DNA of 41,012 nt, from NCBI GenBank assembly GCA_031551485.1, contig JAVBNO010000045.1, forward strand, positions 1 to 41,012. The letters run 5' to 3'. How positions within the stretch are numbered: position 1 is the stretch's first letter; each line of letters opens with the position of its first letter. Source of the DNA: JAVBNO01 sp031551485. GTDB taxonomy: Bacteria; Bacillota; Clostridia; Oscillospirales; Ruminococcaceae. The notes beneath the pieces are model-generated. The model made no database searches. It had not been told where the DNA came from and saw nothing but the letters and a program-made list of their open reading frames with translations. Positions 7,484-16,204 of the stretch are shown one piece after another. The translations under genes were made by a program, and so were the position numbers.

Positions 7484-9057
7484 TTTGTTTTGCCCCCCTT
7501 TGCGCCGGATTGTTCGCTTGCCGCTTTTTTGGTGCCTTCCTCGGACAGCACTTGTTCGGCGGCCTCGGCGGCGGTCAGCCCCAGCATGGCGGCAATTAAT
7601 TTTTCCTCCACTTTGTCTTCGCCCACCAGTTCAGCGCTGATCTCCCCTTCATAGAAGACATAAATGCGGTCGGAAATTTCCAAAAGCTCGTCGTTGTCGC
7701 TGGAGACATAGATGACGCACATGCCGTTGTCTGTCTCTTGCTTAAGAATTTTATGAATTTCGCGGCGGGCGCCAATATCCACGCCCTTGGTGGGGTCGTC
7801 CAGCAAAAGCAAATTGGGCGCCAGCGCCAGCCACCGCCCCACCACCAGCTTTTGCTGGTTGCCGCCCGAAAGCGAACTGGCGGGATGGTTGATTGAACCG
7901 GCCACAATGTTGTAGCGCTCCATGGCGCTTTGGGAAAATGCGCTGACCATTTTGGGTGTGACAGGGCTTAAAAGCTTGCTTTTGGCAATTTTGCCGGCGT
8001 ATATATTTTCCCCCACCGAACGGATAGGGAAAATAGATTCCCGGTTGCGGTCGCCGGAAATAAACCCAATGTCGCTTTTAATGGCGTCGGCAGTGGATTT
8101 AAAAGCGGTTTCGGCACCGTTGTACACAATACTGCCGCCGTCCTTGTGCTCGTCGGCCAGCAGCGTGCGGATAAATTCCGACTGGCCCTGGCCATCCAGA
8201 CCGCCAATGCCGATAATTTCGCCCTTATAAGCCCGCAGCGAAATGTTGCGCACTTTGGGCAGCATCGAAAGATTTTGCACATCCAAAACCGGCTGGCCGC
8301 TTTCATCCCGGGCGGTTCGGACGCTTTGGACAACGGCGTCGGGGCGCTTGCCCGTCATATGGAAGACAACCTCATCCAAATCCATTTCGGCAATGTTGCC
8401 CTCCGCCACCGTTTCTCCGCCCCGCAGAATGGTGCAGGTGTCGCAAATGCGGTACACTTCGCCCATGCGGTGGGTGACGATGATAATGGCCATCCCCTGG
8501 GCCTTCAGCTCCTGCAAAACGCCGAACACCCGGTCCACCTCGTCGTGGTGAAGCGAGGCGGTGGCTTCATCCAAAATCAGAATTTTGGGTTGCAGGGCAA
8601 TGGCCTTGGCAATTTCTATCATGCTCTGTGTCGACGGCATTAGCGTTTGCACCAGCGCGTCGGGGTCACAGTCAATTTTTAACTTTGTCAAATAGCCCTG
8701 GGCAATTTCCCGGGCTTTCTTTTTGTCAATTGTGCCAAATTTGCCGGCAGGTTCCAGCCCCAGCACAATATTGTCTATTACACTTAATGCGGGAATCAGG
8801 CTGTAGTCCTGGTAGGCTACCGCCACCCCCAATTTGCGGGCGTCTGCCGAAGATTTAATGGTGGCCGGTTGCCCGTCAAAAACGATGTCGCCGCTGTTTG
8901 GATTAACAAGTCCGCTTAACACTTTGACCATGGTGGACTTGCCCGAGCCGTTGGACCCAAGCAAAGCCTGGATTTCACCCGGTCGGATTGTCAAATGCGC
9001 ATTTCGAAGCGCGACCACCACGTCAAAGGTTTTCGTGACTCCTCGAATTTCGTACAA
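7480..9057 (-). CDS. sugar ABC transporter ATP-binding protein, double-ATPase (RbsA/MglA type)
   Basis: A 525-residue protein with two fused nucleotide-binding domains, the hallmark of CUT2 importers. The first half has Walker A GSNGSGKST and Walker B ILILDEATASL. The second has the degenerate Walker A GGLDGQGQSE, signature LSGGNQQKLVVGRW and Walker B LLLLDDPTKGVD. I chose a TTG at 9057 (protein begins LYEIRGVTKTF) because AGAGGGGG lies about 8 nt before it; the longer frame starting near 9123 adds an unlikely hydrophobic peptide. A 275-nt gap with a terminator-like hairpin and a possible promoter separates it from the binding-protein gene, which would allow unequal expression. Confidence 0.93.
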   Translation of the reverse strand: MYEIRGVTKTFDVVVALRNAHLTIRPGEIQALLGSNGSGKSTMVKVLSGLVNPNSGDIVFDGQPATIKSSADARKLGVAVAYQDYSLIPALSVIDNIVLGLEPAGKFGTIDKKKAREIAQGYLTKLKIDCDPDALVQTLMPSTQSMIEIAKAIALQPKILILDEATASLHHDEVDRVFGVLQELKAQGMAIIIVTHRMGEVYRICDTCTILRGGETVAEGNIAEMDLDEVVFHMTGKRPDAVVQSVRTARDESGQPVLDVQNLSMLPKVRNISLRAYKGEIIGIGGLDGQGQSEFIRTLLADEHKDGGSIVYNGAETAFKSTADAIKSDIGFISGDRNRESIFPIRSVGENIYAGKIAKSKLLSPVTPKMVSAFSQSAMERYNIVAGSINHPASSLSGGNQQKLVVGRWLALAPNLLLLDDPTKGVDIGARREIHKILKQETDNGMCVIYVSSDNDELLEISDRIYVFYEGEISAELVGEDKVEEKLIAAMLGLTAAEAAEQVLSEEGTKKAASEQSGAKGGKTK

Positions 9058-9097
9058 GGAAATCCCCCTCTTCTTTCTGTTTCGAAAAAAGACAATG

Positions 9098-9126
9098 ATT
9101 ATAGCTAAAAAGAAAGACCGCAACCG
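9098..9126 (-). promoter_or_regulatory. possible internal promoter ahead of the ABC ATPase gene
   Basis: A consensus -10 TATAAT (9098-9103) with a weak -35 CGGTTG (9121-9126) at 17-bp spacing, about 40 nt upstream of the TTG start. It could give the ATPase/permease/catabolic genes expression independent of read-through past the attenuator hairpin. Confidence 0.4.
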
Positions 9127-9256
9127 GAGGGCGACTGAAACAAGACCGGATGCTATACAATATGACCGGGCATGTCCCGGCTATGATACCGCTGCCCCAA
9201 AAAGCGATTGATTGTTTTGCGCCCAAGGCGCGGGACTGCAGAATAAAACAACCTCC

Positions 9257-9290
9257 AAAAAAGAGAAACCGGCGGGATAATCCCGCCGGC
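9257..9290 (-). terminator. intra-operon terminator/attenuator after the binding-protein gene
   Basis: A 9-bp GC-rich stem CCGGCGGGA/TCCCGCCGG (9269-9277 with 9281-9289) with a 3-nt loop, followed on the minus strand by TTTCTCTTTTTT. Partial termination here would raise binding protein over membrane components. Smaller inverted repeats (CCGGG-N5-CCCGG at 9166-9180; GCGCC-CAA-GGCGC at 9219-9231) lie further downstream in the same gap. Confidence 0.75.
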
Positions 9291-9332
9291 GAAATTATTC
9301 CGATGCGTCACATATTTACATGTGATAATTGC

Positions 9333-10451
9333 TTATTGGAAATACATCTCTTTGGCTTGCGCCACGGTGAGGTAAGAGGAAACAGAAGTGGAGTCCGGCA
9401 GATTGGCGGTCTCTTGCAGTTTGTCGGCCATATTGTCATAGGTCATGATCCACTGGGGAGCATAGTAAATGACACTGTTGCCGTCGGCAGTTTTGGTGAT
9501 GACGTCGGCTTTCAGGGTGTTGCCCTGACGCTGATTGATCGCGACAGCCAAAGCAGTGGCGCCGATGCCGGGAGGATTCTCGACAACGATGAAGGGCAGC
9601 ACTTTTTCAGTCTCGTTGATCTTGGCGATCCGACGGATCCAGGCGATCTCTTCGGAAGAAGTGATACAGCCGGGCATTGCAATTTTGGCGTCCTCAATGG
9701 CGTTCATAATGCCGTTGGCGGCTTCCTGGTTGATAATGCCGTCAAACTCAAGGCCGGAGGAAATGATTTCAGCCATCAGCTGTTTGGAATCGGCGTCGTT
9801 CCAGTTATGGGCGACAGTTTTAACAATTTCCAAACCGCCGGCGGTCAGTACTTCTTTCCAGACTTCATTGCGCATCTCGGAAGCGGAGTTGCCGTCGATG
9901 CCGTTGAACTGGATGACTTTTTTGCCGGAGCCCAGGGTTTTGACAACAAAGTCAGCCTGAATTCTGGCCCATTCTCTCTGATTCACAACCACATTGAGAA
10001 TTTTGTCAGACTGGTATTCGCAGTCCGCGTTAATGTAGGTGATGTTGGCAGCCATGGCTTTGTCGATAACAGAATCGAGGCCGGTGGCGGCGATGGGGTT
10101 AACAATGATGATATCCATGCCCTCGTTGATGGCCTGCTCCAGATACTGGGACTCAAGGGCCGGGTCGCCGTTGGCAATAAAGCTCTGATACTGGCTGACA
10201 GTACCGTCGGCTTTGGCAGCGTTGGCAGCCTCGGTCATTTGATCTTCGTAAACGGTACGATAGGCGTTGCCTTCCACAACCGCGTTATGGGAAGAAACCT
10301 TGAAACCGCCGCTGACAGCAGGGGTATCATCAGCAGGCGTGGATTCTGCCTCACTGGCGGGAGGGGGGGTTGTGGCGTCGCCGCCGCCGCAGCCGACAAA
10401 CAAAGTGCCGATCAGCATAACAGCCAACAGAACGCTTAAAAACTTTTTCAT
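9333..10451 (-). CDS. sugar-binding lipoprotein of a ribose-type ABC transporter
   Basis: A 372-residue secreted lipoprotein. A Lys-start hydrophobic signal peptide (MKKFLSVLLAVMLIGTLFVGC) ends at a lipobox Cys at residue 21, followed by a Gly/Pro/Ser/Thr/Glu-rich linker to about residue 50. The rest is a Peripla_BP_4/RbsB-like domain with SQYLEQAINEGMDIIIVNPIA and FDGIINQEAANGIMNA. The ATG at 10451 is fixed by AGGAGG 8 nt upstream; an upstream in-frame extension is discounted. It captures the substrate outside the cell for the following ATPase and permeases. Ligand unknown: ribose, inositol, a hexose or an amino sugar are all compatible. Confidence 0.92.
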   Translation of the reverse strand: MKKFLSVLLAVMLIGTLFVGCGGGDATTPPPASEAESTPADDTPAVSGGFKVSSHNAVVEGNAYRTVYEDQMTEAANAAKADGTVSQYQSFIANGDPALESQYLEQAINEGMDIIIVNPIAATGLDSVIDKAMAANITYINADCEYQSDKILNVVVNQREWARIQADFVVKTLGSGKKVIQFNGIDGNSASEMRNEVWKEVLTAGGLEIVKTVAHNWNDADSKQLMAEIISSGLEFDGIINQEAANGIMNAIEDAKIAMPGCITSSEEIAWIRRIAKINETEKVLPFIVVENPPGIGATALAVAINQRQGNTLKADVITKTADGNSVIYYAPQWIMTYDNMADKLQETANLPDSTSVSSYLTVAQAKEMYFQ

Positions 10452-10478
10452 GCTTTGCCTCCTAAAGTTATTTATCCT

Positions 10479-10500
10479 TAAAACGCGGAAAAGCGTTTTA
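10479..10500. repeat. inverted repeat in the leader of the transporter operon
   Basis: Perfect 8-bp arms TAAAACGC/GCGTTTTA with a 6-nt centre, about 28 nt upstream of the binding-protein start and downstream of the predicted promoter. It could be a second operator or a leader hairpin; it has no U-tract. Confidence 0.5.
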
Positions 10501-10603
10501 ATTCCATCCAACGGGGGCCCAAAAAGAAAAATTGTATGTATTGGCCAAAAAAAGCACAAATACCTTATGAACAATTTCTATAAAAAGGAAGAAATGTCAT
10601 TGT

Positions 10604-10635
10604 CATTTTACAGCATAAATGAGCAAAAAGCAACA
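10604..10635 (-). promoter_or_regulatory. shared promoter/operator element, copy A (transporter operon)
   Basis: On the minus strand: TTGCTT (10628-10633), 17-bp spacer, TAAAAT (10605-10610). The whole 32-bp block matches 20391-20422 at 30 of 32 positions, including the spacer (TTTGCTCATTT then ATGCTG here, GTGCAG in the other copy). Spacer conservation beyond promoter hexamers points to a regulator site. It drives the sugar-binding protein operon with a leader of roughly 145 nt. Confidence 0.75.
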
Positions 10636-10681
10636 CAAATTTTGACAACGTAACGCAAGTGTAACTTCTTATGGCGTGGGC

Positions 10682-10706
10682 AAAAAAATCCAATGCCTAC
10701 CATTGA
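10682..10706 (-). terminator. terminator overlapping the stop codon of the DUF4340 gene
   Basis: A short hairpin TCAATG/CATTGG (10701-10706 with 10690-10695, one G-U pair) with a 5-nt loop containing the TAG stop, followed on the minus strand by ATTTTTTT. The stem is weak but the U-tract is good. It would close the transcript from the second operon before promoter copy A. Confidence 0.6.
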
Positions 10707-12145
10707 TCGGTGAAGGTTTCCCCTTTGGAAAGGGCCTCGGCCGCCGCCTGCACAACCCCTACATATTTGTCCCGCATGGCAAATTCGCAAACGCCGTTCA
10801 CCTCGACAAACACCCGGCGCAAATCCCCCTCATAAACCCTGATTACATCGTCGGGCTTTTGCGGGTCGCGGTAGTGGTAAGTAAGGGTAAGCAGCAGCGC
10901 GCCTTTTTGGGGGGCGGCAAAATATTCGCCGTCGTTGGCGGCAGACAGCAAAAGGGTATAAAAGGACCGGAACAGGTTAATGTCCGCCGGCTGGCCGTTG
11001 GCGGTAGCAGCAATTTCGTCGTTGGTGGTACCGGTAATCTGATAAGTGTACTGCTGCCCCCCTGTGGCCAGCTCAATGCGGTCCACATCAATCATAAAGG
11101 GGGACAAAAACCACCGAATGACCAGTTTTTCATAGGCAGTGTGACAAAAAGGCATGTCTTCAATATGGTAGACGACACCCTCGTCATTTTTGGTCACCAG
11201 ATAGCCCCCTGTATCGTCCACAGTGTTGGGCACCACCCGCAGGCGGATACGCTCCACCGGAATGCCCATGTCGTCCTTGCGGCCGTTGTGGTAGTCGAAG
11301 GCCACATCCAAAAGAGGCGCGTCAAAGCCGTAGGCGGCCAGCGCTTCGGCGTCGCAGTTGTAAGCGGCCACGCCCGCCGACACAAGGCCGGTCAGCGATT
11401 CAAAAACCGGAATAGCCTCGGCGGGGTTGATTTCGTGCAGCACCGGCGCCGTTATTAAATGGGTGGCCGACCCAAAGGAAACAAGCGCCTGCTGGAATTG
11501 GGGGTCGTCGTTGTACACCCGGATGTCCACCGGCTGGGGAAAAGCGCTGCCCCCAAACGTGACATTGCCAATAACGTCTAAAACGGAGGGGATGGCCCGA
11601 GGGGCCACAATGATATAGTCGATGTATTTGGTCAGCGGCATGGTAAAGCGGATGGTCCGGTTGTTTTTCATCAAAAGTATCCGCCCATCCCCTGCAGCGG
11701 TAAAGTACCGCCCGCCCGAAACCGGCTCCTGGGCGCCAATGGTAAGGGTTTGGCTGCTGCCGTCCCGATAGGCGATATTCACCACTGCCTCCGGGTCGGC
11801 AAGGCCGAAAGCGGCCAGGTTTGCGGTGGCGGCATCCTCGGCGGCCACATCTTCATAGCTGATATGGCTCGCTTCATCCAACAGCATTTGCAAATATTCC
11901 ACATTCACCAGCTCGGCGGGCAAATCGGCCATGACAAAGCCGCCGTCCTCCTGCCGCACTTCGTAAGAATCGGTGCGGTTGCGAACAGAAACGCGGCTGA
12001 CGTCGTTAATGGCATACTCGGCCAGCGTTTGTGGTTCCGGCTTTGCCGGCGTTTTTGTGGGCGACAGCAACAGAAAAAACAACACCGCCCCCAACACCGC
12101 CGCGATTCCCACGGCCAAAAGCAAATTGCGAACAGGCTTACTCAT
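10697..12145 (-). CDS. DUF4340-domain membrane-anchored protein of a Gld-like ABC cassette
   Basis: A 482-residue protein with one N-terminal membrane segment (about residues 6-28, NLLLAVGIAAVLGAVLFFLLL) and an extracytoplasmic remainder. DUF4340-like repeats are visible: a YAINDVSRVSVRN strand, TLTIGAQEPVSGGRYFTAAGDGRILLM and a later SFVTKND-type beta segment. The ATG at 12145 is preceded by GGGGA; upstream frame to 12265 is discounted. DUF4340 proteins commonly sit beside GldG-type ABC accessory proteins, as here (34 nt after the GldG-like gene). Function is unknown; it probably works with the exporter in the cell envelope. Confidence 0.75.
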   Translation of the reverse strand: MSKPVRNLLLAVGIAAVLGAVLFFLLLSPTKTPAKPEPQTLAEYAINDVSRVSVRNRTDSYEVRQEDGGFVMADLPAELVNVEYLQMLLDEASHISYEDVAAEDAATANLAAFGLADPEAVVNIAYRDGSSQTLTIGAQEPVSGGRYFTAAGDGRILLMKNNRTIRFTMPLTKYIDYIIVAPRAIPSVLDVIGNVTFGGSAFPQPVDIRVYNDDPQFQQALVSFGSATHLITAPVLHEINPAEAIPVFESLTGLVSAGVAAYNCDAEALAAYGFDAPLLDVAFDYHNGRKDDMGIPVERIRLRVVPNTVDDTGGYLVTKNDEGVVYHIEDMPFCHTAYEKLVIRWFLSPFMIDVDRIELATGGQQYTYQITGTTNDEIAATANGQPADINLFRSFYTLLLSAANDGEYFAAPQKGALLLTLTYHYRDPQKPDDVIRVYEGDLRRVFVEVNGVCEFAMRDKYVGVVQAAAEALSKGETFTDQW

Positions 12146-12179
12146 ATGTCCCCAGGCTCCCCTTGCGGAAAATTTCGGT

Positions 12180-13655
12180 TTAGCGGTGGCGGCGGCGCAG
12201 CCAAATGACAGTACCCAACCCCAGCACAACCACCGGCAGCACCACCATAAAGAAAATGCCAACACGGTCGGCAGTGGCCATGGGGAAGTTTAAGGCGCTG
12301 CCCGCCAGCTTTTTGGGCGTAACGGCAATACCGCTTGCATTGCCGCTCAGGTCGGCAAATAAATTGAGCAGGTATTCGGCATTGTTAAAAGCGGTGCTGC
12401 CGATAATCGATTCATTCAGCATCTCCGACGAAGCCGAAACCACAATGTGGGAGGCTTCGGGCTTTTGGCCGTCCCCTTTGTCGCGCAGCGCGCGGCTGGC
12501 CAAAACCATGGCCGGCATCGGCCCGCGGATGGTGGCGTCGGAAGCTTTAAAGCTGTCGGTGGCTGACGAGGGCCGCACCCCCGCCGACGCGCCGAAGGCC
12601 AGCAGCGTCTGAACGGAATTTTGGTCCCGCGTTTCATACAAAGTGGTAAAGGGCAGGGCAAAAGGCATCAGCACTGGGGTGCCGGGCACCCGCAGCATAT
12701 CGGCGTAATGCTCGTCCTGGTAATCGACAATGGCCACAAAAGGCTGGTATTGGAACACCCGGTTTTCGTCGGTCTCAAAGACCAAACCGTCCCCCGGCAC
12801 AATACCCCATTCCCGCAAAAATACCCCCAAATTGGGCAGCGGCTTGGCGTCCACAGCGGTGGCAAAATAGAAAAGAGTTTTACCATAGCGGCCGTCGTTT
12901 TCCAAAAAGCGGTCCAACTTGTCCAGCTCCTCCGCCGTCAAATCGGTGCGCGGGGCAGCCAGCACGGCAAAAGTGCTGGCGGGATCGATGTCGCCGGTAG
13001 CCAGGCTTTGCCGGCGCACTTCGTAATTGTTCGTCTCCAGCAGTTTGACAAAGGCGGAGATATCCGCCTCGCCGTGGCCTTCCAGCAGTGTGACCACCGT
13101 CTGCCGGGCGCTGGTCACATTCACAATGGCCGCCGTAATCGCCTCCTCCGCCCGGGAGGAAGTGATAGAGGGTTGGCCGGCGGCGTCGAAGGCATAGTTA
13201 AAAAGGTCCTCGGTTTGGACAAGGTGGGTTTTGCCCCCGCTGCTCACCAGCACATCCCCGTGCTTCATGGTCAGGGTGGGATACCGCCCCGCAAAGGAAG
13301 GATCTTTTACATAGTCGATGTACGTGAGGCTAATTTGGGGCGAGCGTTTGGCAAACTCGTGGAAAAGGGCGTTGGCCTGGGCGTTATAGGTGGTGGCCGC
13401 CGTAAAGGTTTCTTCCCGGGCCAGCACCTGAATGGCAACAGGCTGGGGAAGCGCCTGGATGTAGTCGACGGTTTTGTCGCTTAAACGAAAAGCGCTGTTG
13501 CGGGTCAAATCCACATCCAACGGGTACCGGCCCGCCACAACAACGGCCAGCATGTTTACCAAAAACACAATGACCAGGCCAAAGACAGCCAAAGCGGCAA
13601 AGGCGCCGTTAACGCCGGTCTGGCGGCTGATGAGCTTTTTAAACAGTTCTCTCAT
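12180..13655 (-). CDS. GldG-like ABC transporter auxiliary protein
   Basis: A 491-residue protein with an N-terminal membrane helix (about 18-42) and a C-terminal helix (about 462-485) followed by a positive tail WLRRRHR. The extracytoplasmic middle resembles the ABC_transp_aux/GldG family: LDVDLTRNSAFRLSDKTVDYIQ near the start, TLLEGHGEADISAFVKLLETNNYEV in the centre and an FLENDGRYGKTLFYF stretch. In Bacteroidetes GldG works with GldA and GldF in gliding and secretion, but in Firmicutes the role of such cassettes is not established. It lies 12 nt from the permease gene. Confidence 0.8.
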   Translation of the reverse strand: MRELFKKLISRQTGVNGAFAALAVFGLVIVFLVNMLAVVVAGRYPLDVDLTRNSAFRLSDKTVDYIQALPQPVAIQVLAREETFTAATTYNAQANALFHEFAKRSPQISLTYIDYVKDPSFAGRYPTLTMKHGDVLVSSGGKTHLVQTEDLFNYAFDAAGQPSITSSRAEEAITAAIVNVTSARQTVVTLLEGHGEADISAFVKLLETNNYEVRRQSLATGDIDPASTFAVLAAPRTDLTAEELDKLDRFLENDGRYGKTLFYFATAVDAKPLPNLGVFLREWGIVPGDGLVFETDENRVFQYQPFVAIVDYQDEHYADMLRVPGTPVLMPFALPFTTLYETRDQNSVQTLLAFGASAGVRPSSATDSFKASDATIRGPMPAMVLASRALRDKGDGQKPEASHIVVSASSEMLNESIIGSTAFNNAEYLLNLFADLSGNASGIAVTPKKLAGSALNFPMATADRVGIFFMVVLPVVVLGLGTVIWLRRRHR

Positions 13656-13667
13656 TCTTCCGCCCCC

Positions 13668-14372
13668 CTATGCAAAGCGGCGTTTTTCAAACGCGCAAAT
13701 GGTCAAAAACGTAAAGAAAGCAATGACGCTTACAAAGAAAACAATGTCGGCAAAACTGAGAATGCCCAGCGTAAACGAGCGGTACCGGGCCTGAAAGGAC
13801 ATGTGGCGTAAAACGGACGCCACAGCCGCGTTTTGCACAATGGGGGCCAGCGAGTCGATGACCAGCAGGAAAACCCCCACGCTGAAACCGCCGATGGCGG
13901 CAATAATCTGGTTTTCGGTTAATGCGGAAATAAAAAGCCCAATGGAGATTAAAGCGGTGCCCAACAGACATAGGCCGATAAAATGGCCCACGACCAGCGG
14001 CCATTCCGGTGTTACCCGGGTGGCCACCACCACGGCCATGACCAAAAGCACGGCAATGGCGGCCAGAAAGACGCAAATGGCCGCAATCAACTTACCCACC
14101 ACAATGGATGCCGTCTTGACCGGCGCCATCAAAAGAATTTGATCTGTCTTCATTTTCCGGTCTTCGCTCATCAGGCGCATGGTCAAAATGGGCACCAAAA
14201 ATACGGTAACCAGAAACATGGCGGAAAAAACGCCCCGCATGTCCCCCGAGTTGCCGTATAAATTCATTTGGTAAAAAAAGTACCCCGCAAATACAAGATA
14301 GACGGCAATGAACACATAACCCAGAGGGGACAGAAAATAAGCTTTAATTTCACGTTTGAGTATGGCGGTCAT
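13668..14372 (-). CDS. ABC-2 type permease, GldF-like
   Basis: A 234-residue integral membrane protein with six predicted membrane segments, starting MTAILKREIKAYFLSPLGYVFIAVYL, which is typical of ABC-2/GldF permeases. The conserved RLMSEDRKMKTDQILLMAPVKTASIVVGK segment follows the second helix. The ATG at 14372 has GGAGGGGGAG upstream and overlaps the ATPase stop by 4 nt. It forms the channel part of the export system with the ATPase encoded just before it. Confidence 0.88.
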   Translation of the reverse strand: MTAILKREIKAYFLSPLGYVFIAVYLVFAGYFFYQMNLYGNSGDMRGVFSAMFLVTVFLVPILTMRLMSEDRKMKTDQILLMAPVKTASIVVGKLIAAICVFLAAIAVLLVMAVVVATRVTPEWPLVVGHFIGLCLLGTALISIGLFISALTENQIIAAIGGFSVGVFLLVIDSLAPIVQNAAVASVLRHMSFQARYRSFTLGILSFADIVFFVSVIAFFTFLTICAFEKRRFA

Positions 14373-15334
14373 ATCGGCTCCCCCTCCCCTGTTTTGTACG
14401 CTTGCCCCTCTGCGCCCACAAGGCGCAGGAAGACATCTTCCAATGTGGCCTCCCCCGACCGGGCGGCCAAAAGGGGCAAATTCTCTTTGGCAAGGGCGCA
14501 AAAGATAGCCTTGCGGATGTCGCTGCCCGGCTTGCCCTCCACCCGGTAATCGTAGGCGTTGTCCTCACGCTTGGCCAGGCGAACCACCTTGCCCACCGCC
14601 CCGGCTTTCAGGGCGGCTTCCACCGCCTTGGGGCTGCCCTCCACCGTGATGATGCTGGCGTGACGGCTTTGCATCGCCTGTTCCAGCTGGCGGGGGGTGT
14701 CGTCGGCCACAATTTTGCCCTTATCCAGCACAATGACCCGCTGGCAAACGGCCTGCACTTCCGACAAAATGTGGGAAGACAGGATGACCGTGCGGGTTTT
14801 ACCCATTTCGCCAATCAAGTTGCGGATTTCGATAATTTGGGTGGGGTCCAGCCCCACGGTGGGCTCGTCCAAAATCAAAAGCTTGGGATCCCCCACCAGC
14901 GCCCCGGCAAGGCCCACCCGCTGGCGGTAGCCTTTGGACAAATTTTTAATCAGCCGGCCGCTCATCTCTCCAATACCGGCCATCCGGCGCACCTCGGCCA
15001 GCTGGGCCGCTTTTTTACCCCGCACACCTTTCAGGTCGTAGACAAAAGAAAGGTACTCCCCCACTGTCATATCCAGATAGAGGGGGGGTATTTCGGGCAG
15101 ATAGCCTGTCTTTTGTTTGGCCGCCACCGGCTCTTTTTGAATGTCTACCCCGCCAATGCGCACATCGCCGGAGGTGGCTGCCAAACAGCCGGTCAGAATG
15201 TTCATGGTTGTGGATTTGCCCGCGCCGTTCAGGCCCAGCAGCCCCACAACCTCACCCTCTGCAATGGAAAAGCTGATGTCGTCCACCGCCGCTTTGGCGC
15301 CGTAGCGCTTTACAAGATTTTTCACTTCAATCAT
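14369..15334 (-). CDS. ABC transporter ATP-binding protein, GldA/CcmA-like
   Basis: A 321-residue ATPase with Walker A GLNGAGKST (about 34-42), the signature LSKGYRQRVGLAGAL, Walker B LLILDEPTVGLDP and the switch His in SSHILSE. The C-terminal ~90 residues form the accessory domain seen in ABC-2 exporter ATPases. It opens the four-gene exporter cassette and overlaps the permease gene. A hairpin (15359-15390) lies between it and deoC, and no separate promoter was recognised. Cargo unknown. Confidence 0.93.
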   Translation of the reverse strand: MIEVKNLVKRYGAKAAVDDISFSIAEGEVVGLLGLNGAGKSTTMNILTGCLAATSGDVRIGGVDIQKEPVAAKQKTGYLPEIPPLYLDMTVGEYLSFVYDLKGVRGKKAAQLAEVRRMAGIGEMSGRLIKNLSKGYRQRVGLAGALVGDPKLLILDEPTVGLDPTQIIEIRNLIGEMGKTRTVILSSHILSEVQAVCQRVIVLDKGKIVADDTPRQLEQAMQSRHASIITVEGSPKAVEAALKAGAVGKVVRLAKREDNAYDYRVEGKPGSDIRKAIFCALAKENLPLLAARSGEATLEDVFLRLVGAEGQAYKTGEGEPI

Positions 15335-15358
15335 CGGATGACTCCCAAAGATAGGACA

Positions 15359-15390
15359 GGTTTAGCCGCTTTGTACAAAACGGCTAAACC
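15359..15390. repeat. 32-nt near-perfect palindrome between deoC and the exporter cassette
   Basis: Arms GGTTTAGCCG and CGGCTAAACC (10 bp) flank a centre that is itself palindromic (TTTGTACAAA), with one mismatch pair between them. There is no U-tract on the minus strand, so it is a poor intrinsic terminator. It may be an operator or an RNA-processing or attenuation hairpin dividing sugar genes from exporter genes. Confidence 0.6.
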
Positions 15391-15422
15391 GGCCTTTCAT
15401 TCATGCATTTACGAAACGCTGC

Positions 15423-16166
15423 TTACTTTTTCAGGTAGGCAAGTTCGCCCACGTCGGCGGGGTTGGGCATCACCAGCTCGCCTTTTGCTTCCCGGGTCCG
15501 GGCCTCGCTTACCATGACGGCGGTGGTGGTGCAGCCAAAGCGGGCGGTGCCCACAGCCCGCACGGCCAAAGCGTCGTCCAGTGTGCGCACGCCGCCCGCG
15601 GCTTTCACTTTCATGTGGGCGGGGGTGTGGGCGCGCATCAGCTTCAGGTCGGCAATAGTGGCGCCCGAGGGGGCGTACCCGGTGGAAGTTTTGGTATAAT
15701 CGGCGCCCACCTTCGCGCAAATTTCACAGGCTTTCACCTTTTGCTCGTCGGTTAAATAAGCGTTTTCAAAAATGACTTTGACAATGACGCCCTTGGCGTG
15801 GGCGGCCTCGACCACAGCCCGCAAATCACTTTCCACCAGGTCGTCATCGCCGGACATCAGCCGGCCGATATTGAGCACCACGTCAATTTCTTTGCACCCT
15901 TGCTCAATGGCCAAATTGGTTTCCAGCACTTTGACAGTCGTCAGGTTGGAACCGTGTGGGAACCCGATGACGGTGGTGGTCAGCACGTCGGTGTCCCTGA
16001 GAATGGAGTAGGCCAGTTCCACATCGCAGGGTTTGACGCAAACGGTGGCGCAGTCATATTCCTTGGCCAGCAGACAGCCGGCCTCCACTTCCTGGCGGGT
16101 AAATTTGGGGTTTAAAAGCGAGTGGTCAATCATCTTGGCAATGTCATGGGCAGTTACAGCTTCCAT
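15423..16166 (-). CDS. deoC: deoxyribose-phosphate aldolase (DeoC family)
   Basis: A 247-residue class I aldolase. The catalytic residues of the family are in place: Asp95 in EIDVVLNIG, Schiff-base Lys159 in GADYTKTSTGY and Lys188 in MKVKAAGGVRT. It normally cleaves 2-deoxyribose-5-phosphate to glyceraldehyde-3-phosphate and acetaldehyde in the cytoplasm. The start at 16166 is preferred because GGAGG sits 9 nt upstream; an ATG three codons earlier abuts the Shine-Dalgarno. It is the last sugar gene of the second operon, behind Gfo/Idh/MocA and TIM-barrel genes, so it may cleave an intermediate of that pathway. No other nucleoside-catabolism gene is present. Confidence 0.92.
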   Translation of the reverse strand: MEAVTAHDIAKMIDHSLLNPKFTRQEVEAGCLLAKEYDCATVCVKPCDVELAYSILRDTDVLTTTVIGFPHGSNLTTVKVLETNLAIEQGCKEIDVVLNIGRLMSGDDDLVESDLRAVVEAAHAKGVIVKVIFENAYLTDEQKVKACEICAKVGADYTKTSTGYAPSGATIADLKLMRAHTPAHMKVKAAGGVRTLDDALAVRAVGTARFGCTTTAVMVSEARTREAKGELVMPNPADVGELAYLKK

Positions 16167-16204
16167 AGGGTTCATCCTCCAGTTCTTATTTCAATGGCGT
16201 GATA

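Noticed and set aside
9150..10439. 429-aa plus-strand ORF opposite the sugar-binding protein
   Set aside because: Antisense shadow; the minus-strand product has a signal peptide, lipobox, RBS and promoter.
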